Shown here: piece after piece, positions 43,662-52,130 of the stretch
Layout: each line of letters begins with the position of its first letter
Position numbering within the stretch: position 1 is the first letter of the stretch
Origin: Lachnospiraceae bacterium
Lineage (GTDB): Bacteria > Bacillota > Clostridia > Lachnospirales > Lachnospiraceae
NCBI GenBank assembly: GCA_015056915.1
Contig: SVFK01000009.1
Span: forward strand, 48,932 to 112,931
Length of the DNA stretch: 64,000 bases
Direction of reading: 5' to 3'
Made by a program: the position numbers and the translations under genes
Notes under the pieces: generated by a model
What the model saw: the letters and a program-made list of their open reading frames with translations, nothing else
Told to the model about the DNA's origin: nothing
Databases searched by the model: none

Positions 43662-44822
43662 ATGAAAAAGCGAATAGTAATGACAGCAGCCTTGTGTTGC
43701 TTTTGTGTAGTAACATGCCTGTGTGCAGGTGAAGTAAAAAGCAAAATGACGGTGGCAGCAATCGTGGAGGATGTGAGTGCCACAAATGTAGCCTCGGAAG
43801 TGGAAACACCGGAGAGCGCAACTCAAACTCTGCAGGAAAATGTGCTCGTGGCGACGAATGAACAGGAGACAAATGAATACTCCAACCTTGCGATAGCAGA
43901 TGTAAGTGATTATGTGAATGTCAGGAGTGGTCCCACTACGGATAGCAGTATTGTGGGTAAGATTTATGATGGTGCGGTAGCACAGATTCTTGCGGTGGCA
44001 GGGGAACAGGAGGACTGGTTTCAGATTACCTCCGGTAACGTAGAAGGTTATATTAAGGCTGAATTTTTCCTGTATGGAGATGCTGCTGCGCAGGTGATAG
44101 ATGAGTATGTAACCAGATATGCCAAGGTACAGGCGGACAGGCTGAATGTAAGGCGTGAGCCGTCAATCGATGCGGCGCGCATCGGTTATATTGACAATGG
44201 AGAAAAGGTAAAGCTTTTAGAGGATTGCGGTGAATGGCTACATGTGCAGTACATGGAAAATACCGAAGGATACGTGTCGGCAGAGTATGTGACTTTGTTG
44301 GAGGAATTCAGATACGCCAAGACACTTGAGGAGGAACAGGCAGAAATTGCCGCTCGAAAGGCATTGGAGGAGCGGCAGCATGCAGAAGAGCAAAATACTC
44401 CCGAAATATTAACCAATGTGGAATTCCCAGCTACTACCTATACCTCAAATGAGGAACTGCGAGGAGCAATTATTGATTATGCCCTACAGTTTGTTGGGAA
44501 TAAGTATGTACACGGAGGCAGCAGCCTTGCCTCCGGAACAGATTGCTCAGGGTTTACCTGTTTTATTTATGCCGACTTTGGTTATTCTATCAGCCGTACA
44601 CCGGGAGGACAATATTCCGATGCAGGACGTGCCATAGATTATAGCCAGATTCAACCGGGTGACATTATCTGCTACAGCTCCAATGGCGGAAAGAGCTGTA
44701 CCCACGTGGCACTTTATATTGGTGACGGACAGATTGTACATGCCGCCAACACACGAAAGGGTGTGATTGTGGGTACTGCTGATTACAGCCCTATTATCGG
44801 AATTAGAAATGTGATTGATTAA
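43662..44822 (+). CDS. SH3-domain NlpC/P60 cell-wall hydrolase
   Basis: 386 residues: signal peptide (MKKRIVMTAALCCFCVVTCLCAG), two bacterial SH3 domains (DYVNVRSGPTTDSSIVG near 85-140 and DRLNVRREPSIDAARIG near 160-215), a coiled linker (~215-245), and a C-terminal NlpC/P60 domain with catalytic Cys in DCSGFTCFIY, His in CTHVALYIGDG and the third residue in HAANTRKG. It cuts peptide cross-links in peptidoglycan outside the cell. Its 5' flank is similar to that at 48251-48303. Confidence 0.93.
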   Translation: MKKRIVMTAALCCFCVVTCLCAGEVKSKMTVAAIVEDVSATNVASEVETPESATQTLQENVLVATNEQETNEYSNLAIADVSDYVNVRSGPTTDSSIVGKIYDGAVAQILAVAGEQEDWFQITSGNVEGYIKAEFFLYGDAAAQVIDEYVTRYAKVQADRLNVRREPSIDAARIGYIDNGEKVKLLEDCGEWLHVQYMENTEGYVSAEYVTLLEEFRYAKTLEEEQAEIAARKALEERQHAEEQNTPEILTNVEFPATTYTSNEELRGAIIDYALQFVGNKYVHGGSSLASGTDCSGFTCFIYADFGYSISRTPGGQYSDAGRAIDYSQIQPGDIICYSSNGGKSCTHVALYIGDGQIVHAANTRKGVIVGTADYSPIIGIRNVID

Positions 44823-44826
44823 ATTT

Positions 44827-45822
44827 TTACTTTTTCTTTTTAACGATAAGAACAACGCCTACAATTACAGCTGTTATAATAACAACTATTAGCGCAATCG
44901 GGAGAATGAGCTGTTCTATACCGCCGGTAGCAGGAAGAATAATCGTCTGTATTACCTCATTGCAAGTCTTGCAAGTAATAGTTTCAGAGCCGTCTTCCCA
45001 AAAGGTGGGTGCTACAATCTGATGCGTTTCATTTTCGGAGTGTCCCATTGGTTCGATAGCTACTTCACTATCTTCCTTGACAATATCGCACCGCTTACAG
45101 TGAATGGATTTCATTCCTTCTGTAGTACATCCGGCTTTTGTATCAACGCTATATTCATCAGACCAATCATGTCCTAATGCTTCCGGTGTTTCTTCATAGG
45201 AGTCTTCGCATACATTACATACATATACCATGTGTCCGGCTTCTTCACAGGTTGCTTCAAAGCTGTCGTTTGTTGCGATGTAAATATGTTCTGCCAGACC
45301 TTCTTTTTCTTCTATTAATATCTCCTCACATACCGTACAGGTAAATGTAACAGACGCAGGAGCTACGCAGGTGGCAGTTGTTTCTGAGGTTGCCTCAAAA
45401 TTATGGTCTGTCAAAGGAGTTCCATCTGTATAACTTTCTCCGCATCCGGCACAGGTGTATTTGATTTCCCCTTTTTCCATACAGGTTGCTTCCTTTGTTA
45501 CTTCGGAAGACCACGAATGGGTGTGCGCCGGTGCGCTGGGCTGTGAAGGACTGATGGGTGTGCCGTTTGCGGGAGTACCATCCAGTTTCAAACCGTCAAT
45601 ACCGCCGGTGCCTGCTGGCCCGTCTACGTGATCAAACTCTTCATAAAGTTGGTCAAAAATTACTGCTCCGTCATATCCCTGATTGATTAATTCATATTTT
45701 CTGTCAATCGCTGCCTGTGTTTGAAGGCGGGTACTCCATGCACAAACTGGTAATATTGCGATGGCAGTTACTGCGCATAAAGCAGATACATATAACTTGG
45801 TAATTATGTTTTTCTTTTTCAT
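44827..45822 (-). CDS. LPXTG-anchored surface protein with Cys-pair repeats
   Basis: 331 residues. It has a signal peptide, and a C-terminal sorting signal: LPATG, then a hydrophobic stretch (LILPIALIVVIITAVIVGVV) and a KKKK tail. The middle has about four repeats each with a CxxC pair (YTCAGCGESY, FTCTVCEEIL, YVCNVCEDSY, HCKRCDIVK, ITCKTCNEV), which resemble zinc-ribbon-like or disulfide-bonded surface modules. A sortase would anchor it to the wall; none is coded in this window. Neighbours are a small unknown protein and a broken prepilin gene. Confidence 0.82.
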   Translation of the reverse strand: MKKKNIITKLYVSALCAVTAIAILPVCAWSTRLQTQAAIDRKYELINQGYDGAVIFDQLYEEFDHVDGPAGTGGIDGLKLDGTPANGTPISPSQPSAPAHTHSWSSEVTKEATCMEKGEIKYTCAGCGESYTDGTPLTDHNFEATSETTATCVAPASVTFTCTVCEEILIEEKEGLAEHIYIATNDSFEATCEEAGHMVYVCNVCEDSYEETPEALGHDWSDEYSVDTKAGCTTEGMKSIHCKRCDIVKEDSEVAIEPMGHSENETHQIVAPTFWEDGSETITCKTCNEVIQTIILPATGGIEQLILPIALIVVIITAVIVGVVLIVKKKK

Positions 45823-45846
45823 GTTCTCTATTCTCCTTTTATCTGT

Positions 45847-46140
45847 TTATTGTATCATATCGGCATACTCTGTAAGTATCTGAGTAGCTGTTTCTTTCCA
45901 TTCTGGGTTGCTGTCTAATAGAGATAAGTCCTTCAGTCGCTCTTTTGCGTATATAGAGCCGGCCATATTATACTTATTGGCTTCATCAAGAAAATATCTC
46001 AATTCATGTGCTTTGCCTTGCAAATATTCTTCCGTAATTTTCGGTTTGTCATAAAATTCATTTTCCATTTTCTTTCTCATTAGTGCGGTGTTATTGGAAT
46101 TATATGCCGTCATATATGTATCAGCCACGACGTTTCTCAC
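45847..46140 (-). CDS. Small unknown protein next to the LPATG gene
   Basis: 97 residues starting from GTG, helical and charged (YLQGKAHELRYFLDEANKY). No signal peptide, membrane segment or recognised family. There is no clear ribosome binding site, and an in-frame stop lies just upstream, so the true start may differ or the gene may be truncated. It ends 25 bases before the LPATG gene on the same strand, so the two may be an operon. Confidence 0.45.
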   Translation of the reverse strand: MRNVVADTYMTAYNSNNTALMRKKMENEFYDKPKITEEYLQGKAHELRYFLDEANKYNMAGSIYAKERLKDLSLLDSNPEWKETATQILTEYADMIQ

Positions 46141-46315
46141 AATACTTATTAACTATACCATAAAATTTATCTGTTGTAAAAGTTTTTTTATAGAATCATT
46201 TGTGGATAGTATGACAGTCTTGAAGTCTACTTTTACTATTTATGGTACTTCTATCTTTTGAGAGGTTAGATGACACGGACACAACGTTAAATCACACTGT
46301 TTTACTAAACTAAAT

Positions 46316-46345
46316 GTTGAAATGAGAATGTGATAGTGGTATAAT
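46316..46345 (+). promoter_or_regulatory. Promoter before the broken prepilin gene
   Basis: TTGAAA (46316-46321), an 18-base spacer and TATAAT (46340-46345) form a good sigma-A promoter, about 60 bases before the ATG at 46402. Confidence 0.6.
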
Positions 46346-46401
46346 TTTCAAAAGAAAATGGGTAAATAAAAAGCCGTCAGTTATATAAAGGATATAATAA
46401 T

Positions 46402-46897
46402 ATGAGAGTGATTGGCTTAAGATTATGTAGTTACAAAAAATTCAGGTTTTTCTTTGATTGAGCTGATTATTGTCGTTGCCATTATGGCGGCATTACTAGG
46501 ATTACTTGCACCTAAATTCGTACAATAAGTGGAACGTGCAAAACGAGTAAGAGATGTGGATAGTGCACATGAAATGGCAATGGTAATGGAACGTGTGGCG
46601 GTTACTGAGAATCCGGGAACGTCTGTCGCCGCGGCTGGTTGGCAACATAGTTTTCGCGTTATGTGGAATAAAAATACCGTGAAGAGAGCACCGTCGCAGA
46701 CGATAGTGGATTATGCTTGTGAGGAGCTAGGAGCGATACCGAAATCTTTAGCTTATGAGGATTACTATTGGGTAATGGACTATGATAGCATAACAGGGGA
46801 ACTGTATGAGATTTTTTTTGTCGAATCGATATCATCCATGAATCCCAAATATGTGTTATATCCCGATGGTAGTGATTATATAAAAGGAAATAATTAA
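46402..46897 (+). pseudogene. Type IV prepilin-like gene, broken by a frameshift and a nonsense codon
   Basis: The DNA encodes SGFSLIELIIVVAIMAALLG, the prepilin leader and first helix with its glycine cleavage site, phenylalanine and Glu5. No start codon is in this frame: the ATG at 46402 with AAAGGA upstream is one base out of frame, and a run of six A (46435-46440) is the natural site for the indel. The helix continues to LAPKFVQ and then meets TAA at 46526-46528, after which VERAKRVRDVDSAHEM continues the same protein. Two independent lesions mean a pseudogene, unless read through. The part after the stop (369 bases from GTG 46529) stays open. Confidence 0.8.
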
Positions 46898-46988
46898 TAA
46901 AGTTTAGAGATATCCATTAGCATTCGGTAATCAATCCCTTAAAGAGATGAGAAATAATGAGTGGGAAGCTTAGTCTTCCCACATTTTT

Positions 46989-47216
46989 TTAACCAAAACG
47001 CTTAATATTCTCATTTTCGTTTACGATGCTATCATGCCGAGTTTTGATTTGATGTTTGATATGCTGAAGCTTTTTTAAATGCTTTTTATTATAGCCGATA
47101 GAAATAAGTGCATAAATGATATATATAATTGCAAGGATAACCACGATTGCAGGAAGCAAATTAGGATTGTTGTTCGCAATTTGAATAATTCGACTCGATT
47201 CCAACATTTCTTTCAT
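46989..47216 (-). CDS. Small single-pass membrane protein
   Basis: 75 residues with one membrane segment (LLPAIVVILAIIYIIYALISIGY), then a basic helical tail. No family is recognised. It lies 16 bases after the zinc-ribbon gene on the same strand, so the two may be co-expressed. The start ATG lacks a strong site but GGGGG lies upstream. Confidence 0.55.
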   Translation of the reverse strand: MKEMLESSRIIQIANNNPNLLPAIVVILAIIYIIYALISIGYNKKHLKKLQHIKHQIKTRHDSIVNENENIKRFG

Positions 47217-47232
47217 ACCCCCGTCTTTGCTT

Positions 47233-47529
47233 TTATAACATGTAAATCAACAATGCGATTACGGAAAATAATGCCAATATACTTGTTGCAATTTTTATAA
47301 GACTATCCTTAGGGATAGCATAAATTTCATTATCAATTTCCGGCAGGACTTCATCCCAATAGGGATCTTTAATGTGCTCAACGCATCGAAATTCTGCCGT
47401 ATTTTCAATATAAATATCGGAGGTTGAAAGGTTCGCTAATTTATCTGATGAGGATGTGAGTTTAGTACCACACTCATTACAGAATTTTGCCGTATCACGA
47501 TTTTGTGTCCCGCACTGGTTACAAAACAT
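47233..47529 (-). CDS. Zinc-ribbon membrane protein
   Basis: 98 residues: a double CxxC zinc ribbon (CNQCGTQNRDTAKFCNECG) at the N-terminus and one C-terminal membrane segment (IATSILALFSVIALLIYML). AAAGGAG precedes the start. Proteins of this kind are common in Firmicutes with unknown function. It faces a promoter region shared with the divergent signal peptidase gene. Confidence 0.7.
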   Translation of the reverse strand: MFCNQCGTQNRDTAKFCNECGTKLTSSSDKLANLSTSDIYIENTAEFRCVEHIKDPYWDEVLPEIDNEIYAIPKDSLIKIATSILALFSVIALLIYML

Positions 47530-47667
47530 ATATCAGTCTCCTTTCGTAAAACTGAGCTCATTAAACAATGAGAAAGTCTTTTAGCAAAATTATAACTCAT
47601 AGTGACGCTCTATACAATAAAAATTGACTGGATAATAGATGCTGACGTATAAGAGGAGGTGATCCAA

Positions 47668-48207
47668 TTGGATGAAAGCAGTAAGAAATCGAAGCAAGCG
47701 ACTAAAATGAATAATATTCATACAATTAGTAACTTGGTTTGCCTAACTGTACAAGCTGCATGTGTGATTGTGTTTTTTACCGTAGTCGTAAGAAATACCG
47801 TGGTAGCTTCCGATTCCATGGAACCCACTCTGATGACAGGAGATATTGTTCTTTATAACAAATTGGCGTATAAGATTACAGAAGTTCAACGTGGTGACAT
47901 TATAGCATTTTGGTCAGATGAAACTAAGGAATTATTTGCGAAAAGAGTAATTGGTGTTGGTGGTGATACTATCGAATTCTATGATGGTTATGTATTCATT
48001 AATGGTTTATTGGCAGATGAATCCTTGTACTTGGATGAAAATGTAGAAACAAACTGCTCAAAATCATTTACGGTCCCCGAAGGATGTGTATTTGTTTTAG
48101 GTGACAACAGAGAGAATTCTTTAGATTCCCGTTATTTCGTAAATCCTTATATTTCACTGGAGGATATTGAAGGAAAGTATATTGGTAGCATTCCGAAGGT
48201 ATGGTAA
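47668..48207 (+). CDS. lepB: Signal peptidase I
   Basis: About 179 residues, a single-membrane-span type I signal peptidase: catalytic serine in VASDSMEPTL and lysine in LFAKRVIGVGGD, with the C-terminal GDNRENSLDSR box. It removes signal peptides at the outer membrane face. TTG at 47668 is the best start, 6 bases after AGGAGGTGA; the GTG at 47659 overlaps that site. Nearby secreted proteins may be substrates. Confidence 0.9.
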   Translation: MDESSKKSKQATKMNNIHTISNLVCLTVQAACVIVFFTVVVRNTVVASDSMEPTLMTGDIVLYNKLAYKITEVQRGDIIAFWSDETKELFAKRVIGVGGDTIEFYDGYVFINGLLADESLYLDENVETNCSKSFTVPEGCVFVLGDNRENSLDSRYFVNPYISLEDIEGKYIGSIPKVW

Positions 48208-48284
48208 ATACGGCAGAAAATTCTGAAAGAAAGTCAAAGAAAAAGAGGTGGGTTATAAATATTGGAAACGATACTATGAAAAAG

Positions 48285-48315
48285 CAAAATGCGGTGACAG
48301 CAACACCGCATTTTG
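48285..48315. terminator. Bidirectional terminator
   Basis: CAAAATGCGGTG pairs with CACCGCATTTTG around a 7-base loop. It separates lepB from the convergent capA-like gene. Confidence 0.85.
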
Positions 48316-48332
48316 TGCCGGCTACGGCTTCT

Positions 48333-49676
48333 CTAAGGGGCAGGTGTCAATACCTCCTTACATGTGAGTATCCGGTCGCCCAGAATGTCTCGGCTCCAGG
48401 TGTTTAAGTCCTCCAGAGTCAGGTTGACACCGCCGTAGGAGCGGATGCCGTGGGAAGCGGCCTGACTTTCTGTATAATTTTCCAGTAAATAAATATTTTC
48501 AATGCGCACAGGACCACTGGTGTAATGGCATACCAAAGGAAGTACGCCGGTGTTTGTTTCGGTGATGGATACGCCGTTTTCATCCACGTGGAAGGTAACC
48601 CAAGCCATAGCCTCCAGCATGCTGATGCCGTCCTTCTGAGTGGAAACATAATTGCCCAGTGAATAGTAGCACAGCGCCCGGTTGCCGTTTTCGGCGGTTA
48701 TCCATTCTACAGGCTGCACCACGTGTGGATGTGTGCCGATAATCAGGTCAGCTCCGGCTTCGGTCATTTGCAAAGCAAAGGTTTCCTGATAGCCGGAAGG
48801 CTCAGTTACATATTCAGTACCCCAATGCGGGAAGACGATTACAATATCTGCAAGCTCGCCGGCTCGTTCAATATCGGTGAGAACCTGTGGATTTAAGGTG
48901 GTAAAATCCATATGGTTGGTGTCAGGATTGTAATTGCACAGTAGTTCCAGATGTCCCTCCAGTGCTTCAGGCAGGATTTCCATGTTGGGACCGTAGGTAT
49001 AATTTAAAATGGCAAAGGTAATATCATCAATGGTAAGCAGGGGGATATCCCCTGCTTTGCTTGTGTCCGCATGGATACCGGTCATTATGACCTCAGGATG
49101 CTTGTCCCAGAATTCAGCGCAATAAATTAATCCGTCAACGTCCTGATCCGCAGAGTGATTGGAGGCTTGTAGTACTACATTGAAGCCTGCTGCTACAATG
49201 GCATCCCCCACCTCTGTAGGAGAATTGAAATAGGGATAACCTGAAAATCCCCGTTCATTACCGCCCAGAATAGTTTCCTGATTAACTACCTTAATATCTG
49301 CTATATCCAGAAAATCGGAAATCCCTTCAAATAAAAAATCGTAGTTCCAGCTACCGTCCTCCTGTCTGCCGGTGTATACAACTCCCATATGCATCAGATT
49401 ATCGCCCACCGCCATCAAGGTAATATCATATTCAGGAAATGGGGTGGGTGTAGGTTTCGGCGTGGGTGTAGGTACAGGCTCAGCTGTAGGAGCAGAGAGG
49501 CTCACTTCCGCTTCTTGTTCGCCCAAGCTATTCTCATTTTCTTCGGACATGTCTTCCTGTGACAGTGTGCTTGTCGCGGTGCTATTACCTGAAATATGCA
49601 CAAACAGCCAACAGCCAACAGCAGATAGAAGCGTTATTGCAGCCAGTATCAGTAGTACCTTCTTGATTGTTTTCAT
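48333..49676 (-). CDS. CapA family protein (poly-gamma-glutamate synthesis type)
   Basis: 447 residues. An N-terminal membrane anchor (VLLILAAITLLSAVGCWLFV), a low-complexity linker with PTPTPKPTPTPFP, and a CapA/metallophosphatase-like domain with ITLMAVGDNLMHMG, IKVVNQETILGG, NHSADQD, FPHWGTEY and GTHPHVVQP metal-binding histidine. The family includes poly-gamma-glutamate capsule proteins; the exact role here is not known. The start at 49676 follows AAGAGG. No other cap genes are nearby. Confidence 0.85.
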   Translation of the reverse strand: MKTIKKVLLILAAITLLSAVGCWLFVHISGNSTATSTLSQEDMSEENENSLGEQEAEVSLSAPTAEPVPTPTPKPTPTPFPEYDITLMAVGDNLMHMGVVYTGRQEDGSWNYDFLFEGISDFLDIADIKVVNQETILGGNERGFSGYPYFNSPTEVGDAIVAAGFNVVLQASNHSADQDVDGLIYCAEFWDKHPEVIMTGIHADTSKAGDIPLLTIDDITFAILNYTYGPNMEILPEALEGHLELLCNYNPDTNHMDFTTLNPQVLTDIERAGELADIVIVFPHWGTEYVTEPSGYQETFALQMTEAGADLIIGTHPHVVQPVEWITAENGNRALCYYSLGNYVSTQKDGISMLEAMAWVTFHVDENGVSITETNTGVLPLVCHYTSGPVRIENIYLLENYTESQAASHGIRSYGGVNLTLEDLNTWSRDILGDRILTCKEVLTPAP

Positions 49677-49789
49677 AAGTTATGCCTCTTTTTTTTGTTT
49701 TATTGGTAAATTATAACATGCCTTCCGGTCCGTATTCAATGTGTGTTTCGACCGAAAGAAAAGTTAAATAAAAGTTTATAGATTTTTTA

Positions 49790-49832
49790 TTGCATATATT
49801 GATAAAAAGCATATAATGTTAGTTATCTAACA
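49790..49832 (+). promoter_or_regulatory. Promoter and MarR operator of the exporter operon
   Basis: TTGCAT (49790-49795) and TATAAT (49812-49817), spaced 16, are followed by the inverted repeat TGTTAGTTATCTAACA (49817-49832), which overlaps the -10 end. That is a typical place for a MarR repressor. Confidence 0.7.
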
Positions 49833-49885
49833 TTTGATGGAATCTAAGACGTGTATTTTACATAGGCTGATGAGAGGGGGATTGT

Positions 49886-50329
49886 ATGCAGACCGAAAAG
49901 AAAAGAACTATAGGTTTTCAGTTGAAGGCGGTCAACAACCAGATAAGAAGGAATCTGGATATCAGATTTGCAGAAGCAGGCTTGGAAGAAATCAGTGGTA
50001 TGCAGGGCCCGATGCTGGGGTACATATACGACCACAGCAGGCAGCAGGATGTTTTTCAAAAGGATCTGGAGAGGCATTTTAACATAAGGCGTTCCACTGC
50101 TACAGTGATACTGCAGAATCTGGAGCAGAAAGGGTACATTATCCGGGAGGCTGTGGAAAGGGATGCAAGGCTGAAAAGGATTACTTTGACAGAGAAGGCT
50201 GTGGAGGTTCATCTGGCAATCAGAAAGCAGATAGATGCATTTAATGAGGAATTAGAGGCAGGAATCACCGAGGAGGAGAGGGAAGCATTCTTCAAGGTTT
50301 TAGATAAGGTGATACATAATCTGTCGTAG
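49886..50329 (+). CDS. MarR family transcriptional regulator
   Basis: 147 residues with the MarR winged helix: DVFQKDLERHFNIRRSTATVILQNLEQKGYIIREAVERDARLKRI (quoted over several short blocks in the protein around residues 55-100). It is the first gene of an operon with two ABC exporter subunits, 49 bases before the first. An inverted repeat at its promoter suggests autorepression and induction by a compound the exporter removes. Confidence 0.92.
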   Translation: MQTEKKRTIGFQLKAVNNQIRRNLDIRFAEAGLEEISGMQGPMLGYIYDHSRQQDVFQKDLERHFNIRRSTATVILQNLEQKGYIIREAVERDARLKRITLTEKAVEVHLAIRKQIDAFNEELEAGITEEEREAFFKVLDKVIHNLS

Positions 50330-50378
50330 TTTCAGATACCAAAGCGAAGAGATAACACAAGGAAAGGACATAGAATTT

Positions 50379-52130
50379 ATGCTAAAAACATTACTTGCTC
50401 AAGTAAAAGAATTTAAAGCCGACTCTATTAAAACACCGCTTTTTATGGTGTTGGAGGTAGCAATGGAAATGACGATTCCTCTGCTGATGGCATCCATCAT
50501 TGATGATGGCGTGAATGCGGGAAATCTGCAACATATTTACAAGGTGGGCGCTATTATGATTGTGGTAGCACTTATTGGCTTATTGGGCGGTCTGATGGGA
50601 GGCAAATACGGCGCCAGAGCGTCAACGGGATTTGCCAGAAATCTACGAGAGGCTATGTATGCCAATATCCAGACCTTTTCATTTTCCAATATCGATAAGT
50701 TTTCAACGGCAGGTCTGGTAACCCGTCTGACTACAGATGTTACCAATATACAAAACGCGTATCAAATGATTTTACGCATGTGTTTCCGGGCACCCACGAC
50801 ATTAATTGTGGCTATGATTATGGCGTTTTCAATTAATGCGAGGATTGCGTCTATTTATCTGGTGGCAGTTGTCTTTCTGGCGATTATATTAGGAATTGCT
50901 ATTAAATATACCATGAGATATTTCAATGAAGTATTCAAGAAATATGATGATATGAATGCCAGTGTGCAGGAGAATATTACTGCACAGCGCGTGGTGAAGG
51001 CATATGTGCGTGAGGATTATGAAATCCAAAAATTCCACAAAGCCAGCGATAATATTTACAAAATGTTTTTAAAGGCGGAGAAGGTGATTGCTCTGAATGG
51101 TCCGCTGATGCAGTTTACTATATATACCTGTATCCTGCTAATCAGCTGGCTGGGTGCCAATATGATTGTAAGTAATGAATTGACTACCGGTAATTTGATG
51201 AGTCTTTTGGCGTACTGCATGAATATTTTATCAAGCCTTATGATGGTATCCATGATTTTCGTTATGATTACCATGAGTATGGCAAGTGCAAGACGTATCA
51301 GTGAGGTATTGGATGAGAAAGCGGATATTACCAATCCGGAACATCCCGTCTGCGAGGTGGCAGATGGCAGTGTCCGTTTTGAAAATGTAACCTTCCGCTA
51401 TAATAAAAACAGTGAGCGACCGGTGCTGAATCAAATCAATTTTGAGGTGAAATCCGGTGAGACTATCGGAATTCTGGGTGGAACGGGCAGCTCCAAAACC
51501 AGCCTTGTGAACCTTATCAGCCGCCTCTATGATGTGAACGAGGGCGCTGTATATGTGGGAGGCAAGGATGTAAGATGCTATGATTTGGAGGTGCTTCGTA
51601 ATCAGGTATCCGTGGTATTACAGAAAAATGTATTGTTCAGCGGTACAGTGTTGGAAAATCTCCGTTGGGGTGATGAAAATGCTACCGAGGAGGAGTGCAG
51701 AAGAGCCTGTCAGCTAGCGTGTGCAGATGATTTTATTTCTAAAATGCCGGAGCAGTACAATACTCATATTGAGCAGGGCGGCAGCAATCTGTCCGGTGGT
51801 CAGAAGCAGCGTTTGTGTATTGCCAGGGCACTGTTGAAAAAGCCGAAGGTGTTGATTCTGGATGATAGTACCAGTGCGGTGGATACGGCGACAGACGCAA
51901 GAATCCGCAAGGCTTTTGCTACGGAGATTCCTAATACCACTAAGTTTATTATCGCTCAGAGAATTTCCAGTATTCAGGATGCAGACCGCATTATCGTAAT
52001 GAATGAGGGTAATATTGATGGGATTGGTACTCATGACGAGCTGCTAGAGAGCAACCTGATTTACAGAGAAGTATACGAGGCGCAGACCGGCGGAAGCGGA
52101 GATTTTGATGAGAATGGAGGTGAGGCATAA
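50379..52130 (+). CDS. ABC exporter half-transporter, subunit 1 (degenerate nucleotide site)
   Basis: 583 residues: six membrane segments (1-~310) and an ABC ATPase (~330-575). Walker A reads GGTGSSKT, not the usual GxGKS/T pattern, signature LSGGQ is intact, and Walker B ends LILDDSTSAVD with Asp in place of the catalytic Glu. This is the pattern of the non-catalytic half of a heterodimeric exporter (LmrC/BmrC-like). Its stop overlaps the next gene's start (TAATG), so both halves are translated together. The substrate is unknown; MarR control suggests a drug or toxic compound. Confidence 0.92.
   Translation: MLKTLLAQVKEFKADSIKTPLFMVLEVAMEMTIPLLMASIIDDGVNAGNLQHIYKVGAIMIVVALIGLLGGLMGGKYGARASTGFARNLREAMYANIQTFSFSNIDKFSTAGLVTRLTTDVTNIQNAYQMILRMCFRAPTTLIVAMIMAFSINARIASIYLVAVVFLAIILGIAIKYTMRYFNEVFKKYDDMNASVQENITAQRVVKAYVREDYEIQKFHKASDNIYKMFLKAEKVIALNGPLMQFTIYTCILLISWLGANMIVSNELTTGNLMSLLAYCMNILSSLMMVSMIFVMITMSMASARRISEVLDEKADITNPEHPVCEVADGSVRFENVTFRYNKNSERPVLNQINFEVKSGETIGILGGTGSSKTSLVNLISRLYDVNEGAVYVGGKDVRCYDLEVLRNQVSVVLQKNVLFSGTVLENLRWGDENATEEECRRACQLACADDFISKMPEQYNTHIEQGGSNLSGGQKQRLCIARALLKKPKVLILDDSTSAVDTATDARIRKAFATEIPNTTKFIIAQRISSIQDADRIIVMNEGNIDGIGTHDELLESNLIYREVYEAQTGGSGDFDENGGEA

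Noticed and set aside
44300..46140. Complete sortase-dependent pilus locus
   Set aside because: Only one LPATG protein and a broken type IV-like prepilin are present; no sortase gene.
48201..48407. 68-codon frame overlapping lepB and capA ends
   Set aside because: It spans a terminator hairpin and the 3' end of the capA-like gene; no ribosome binding site.
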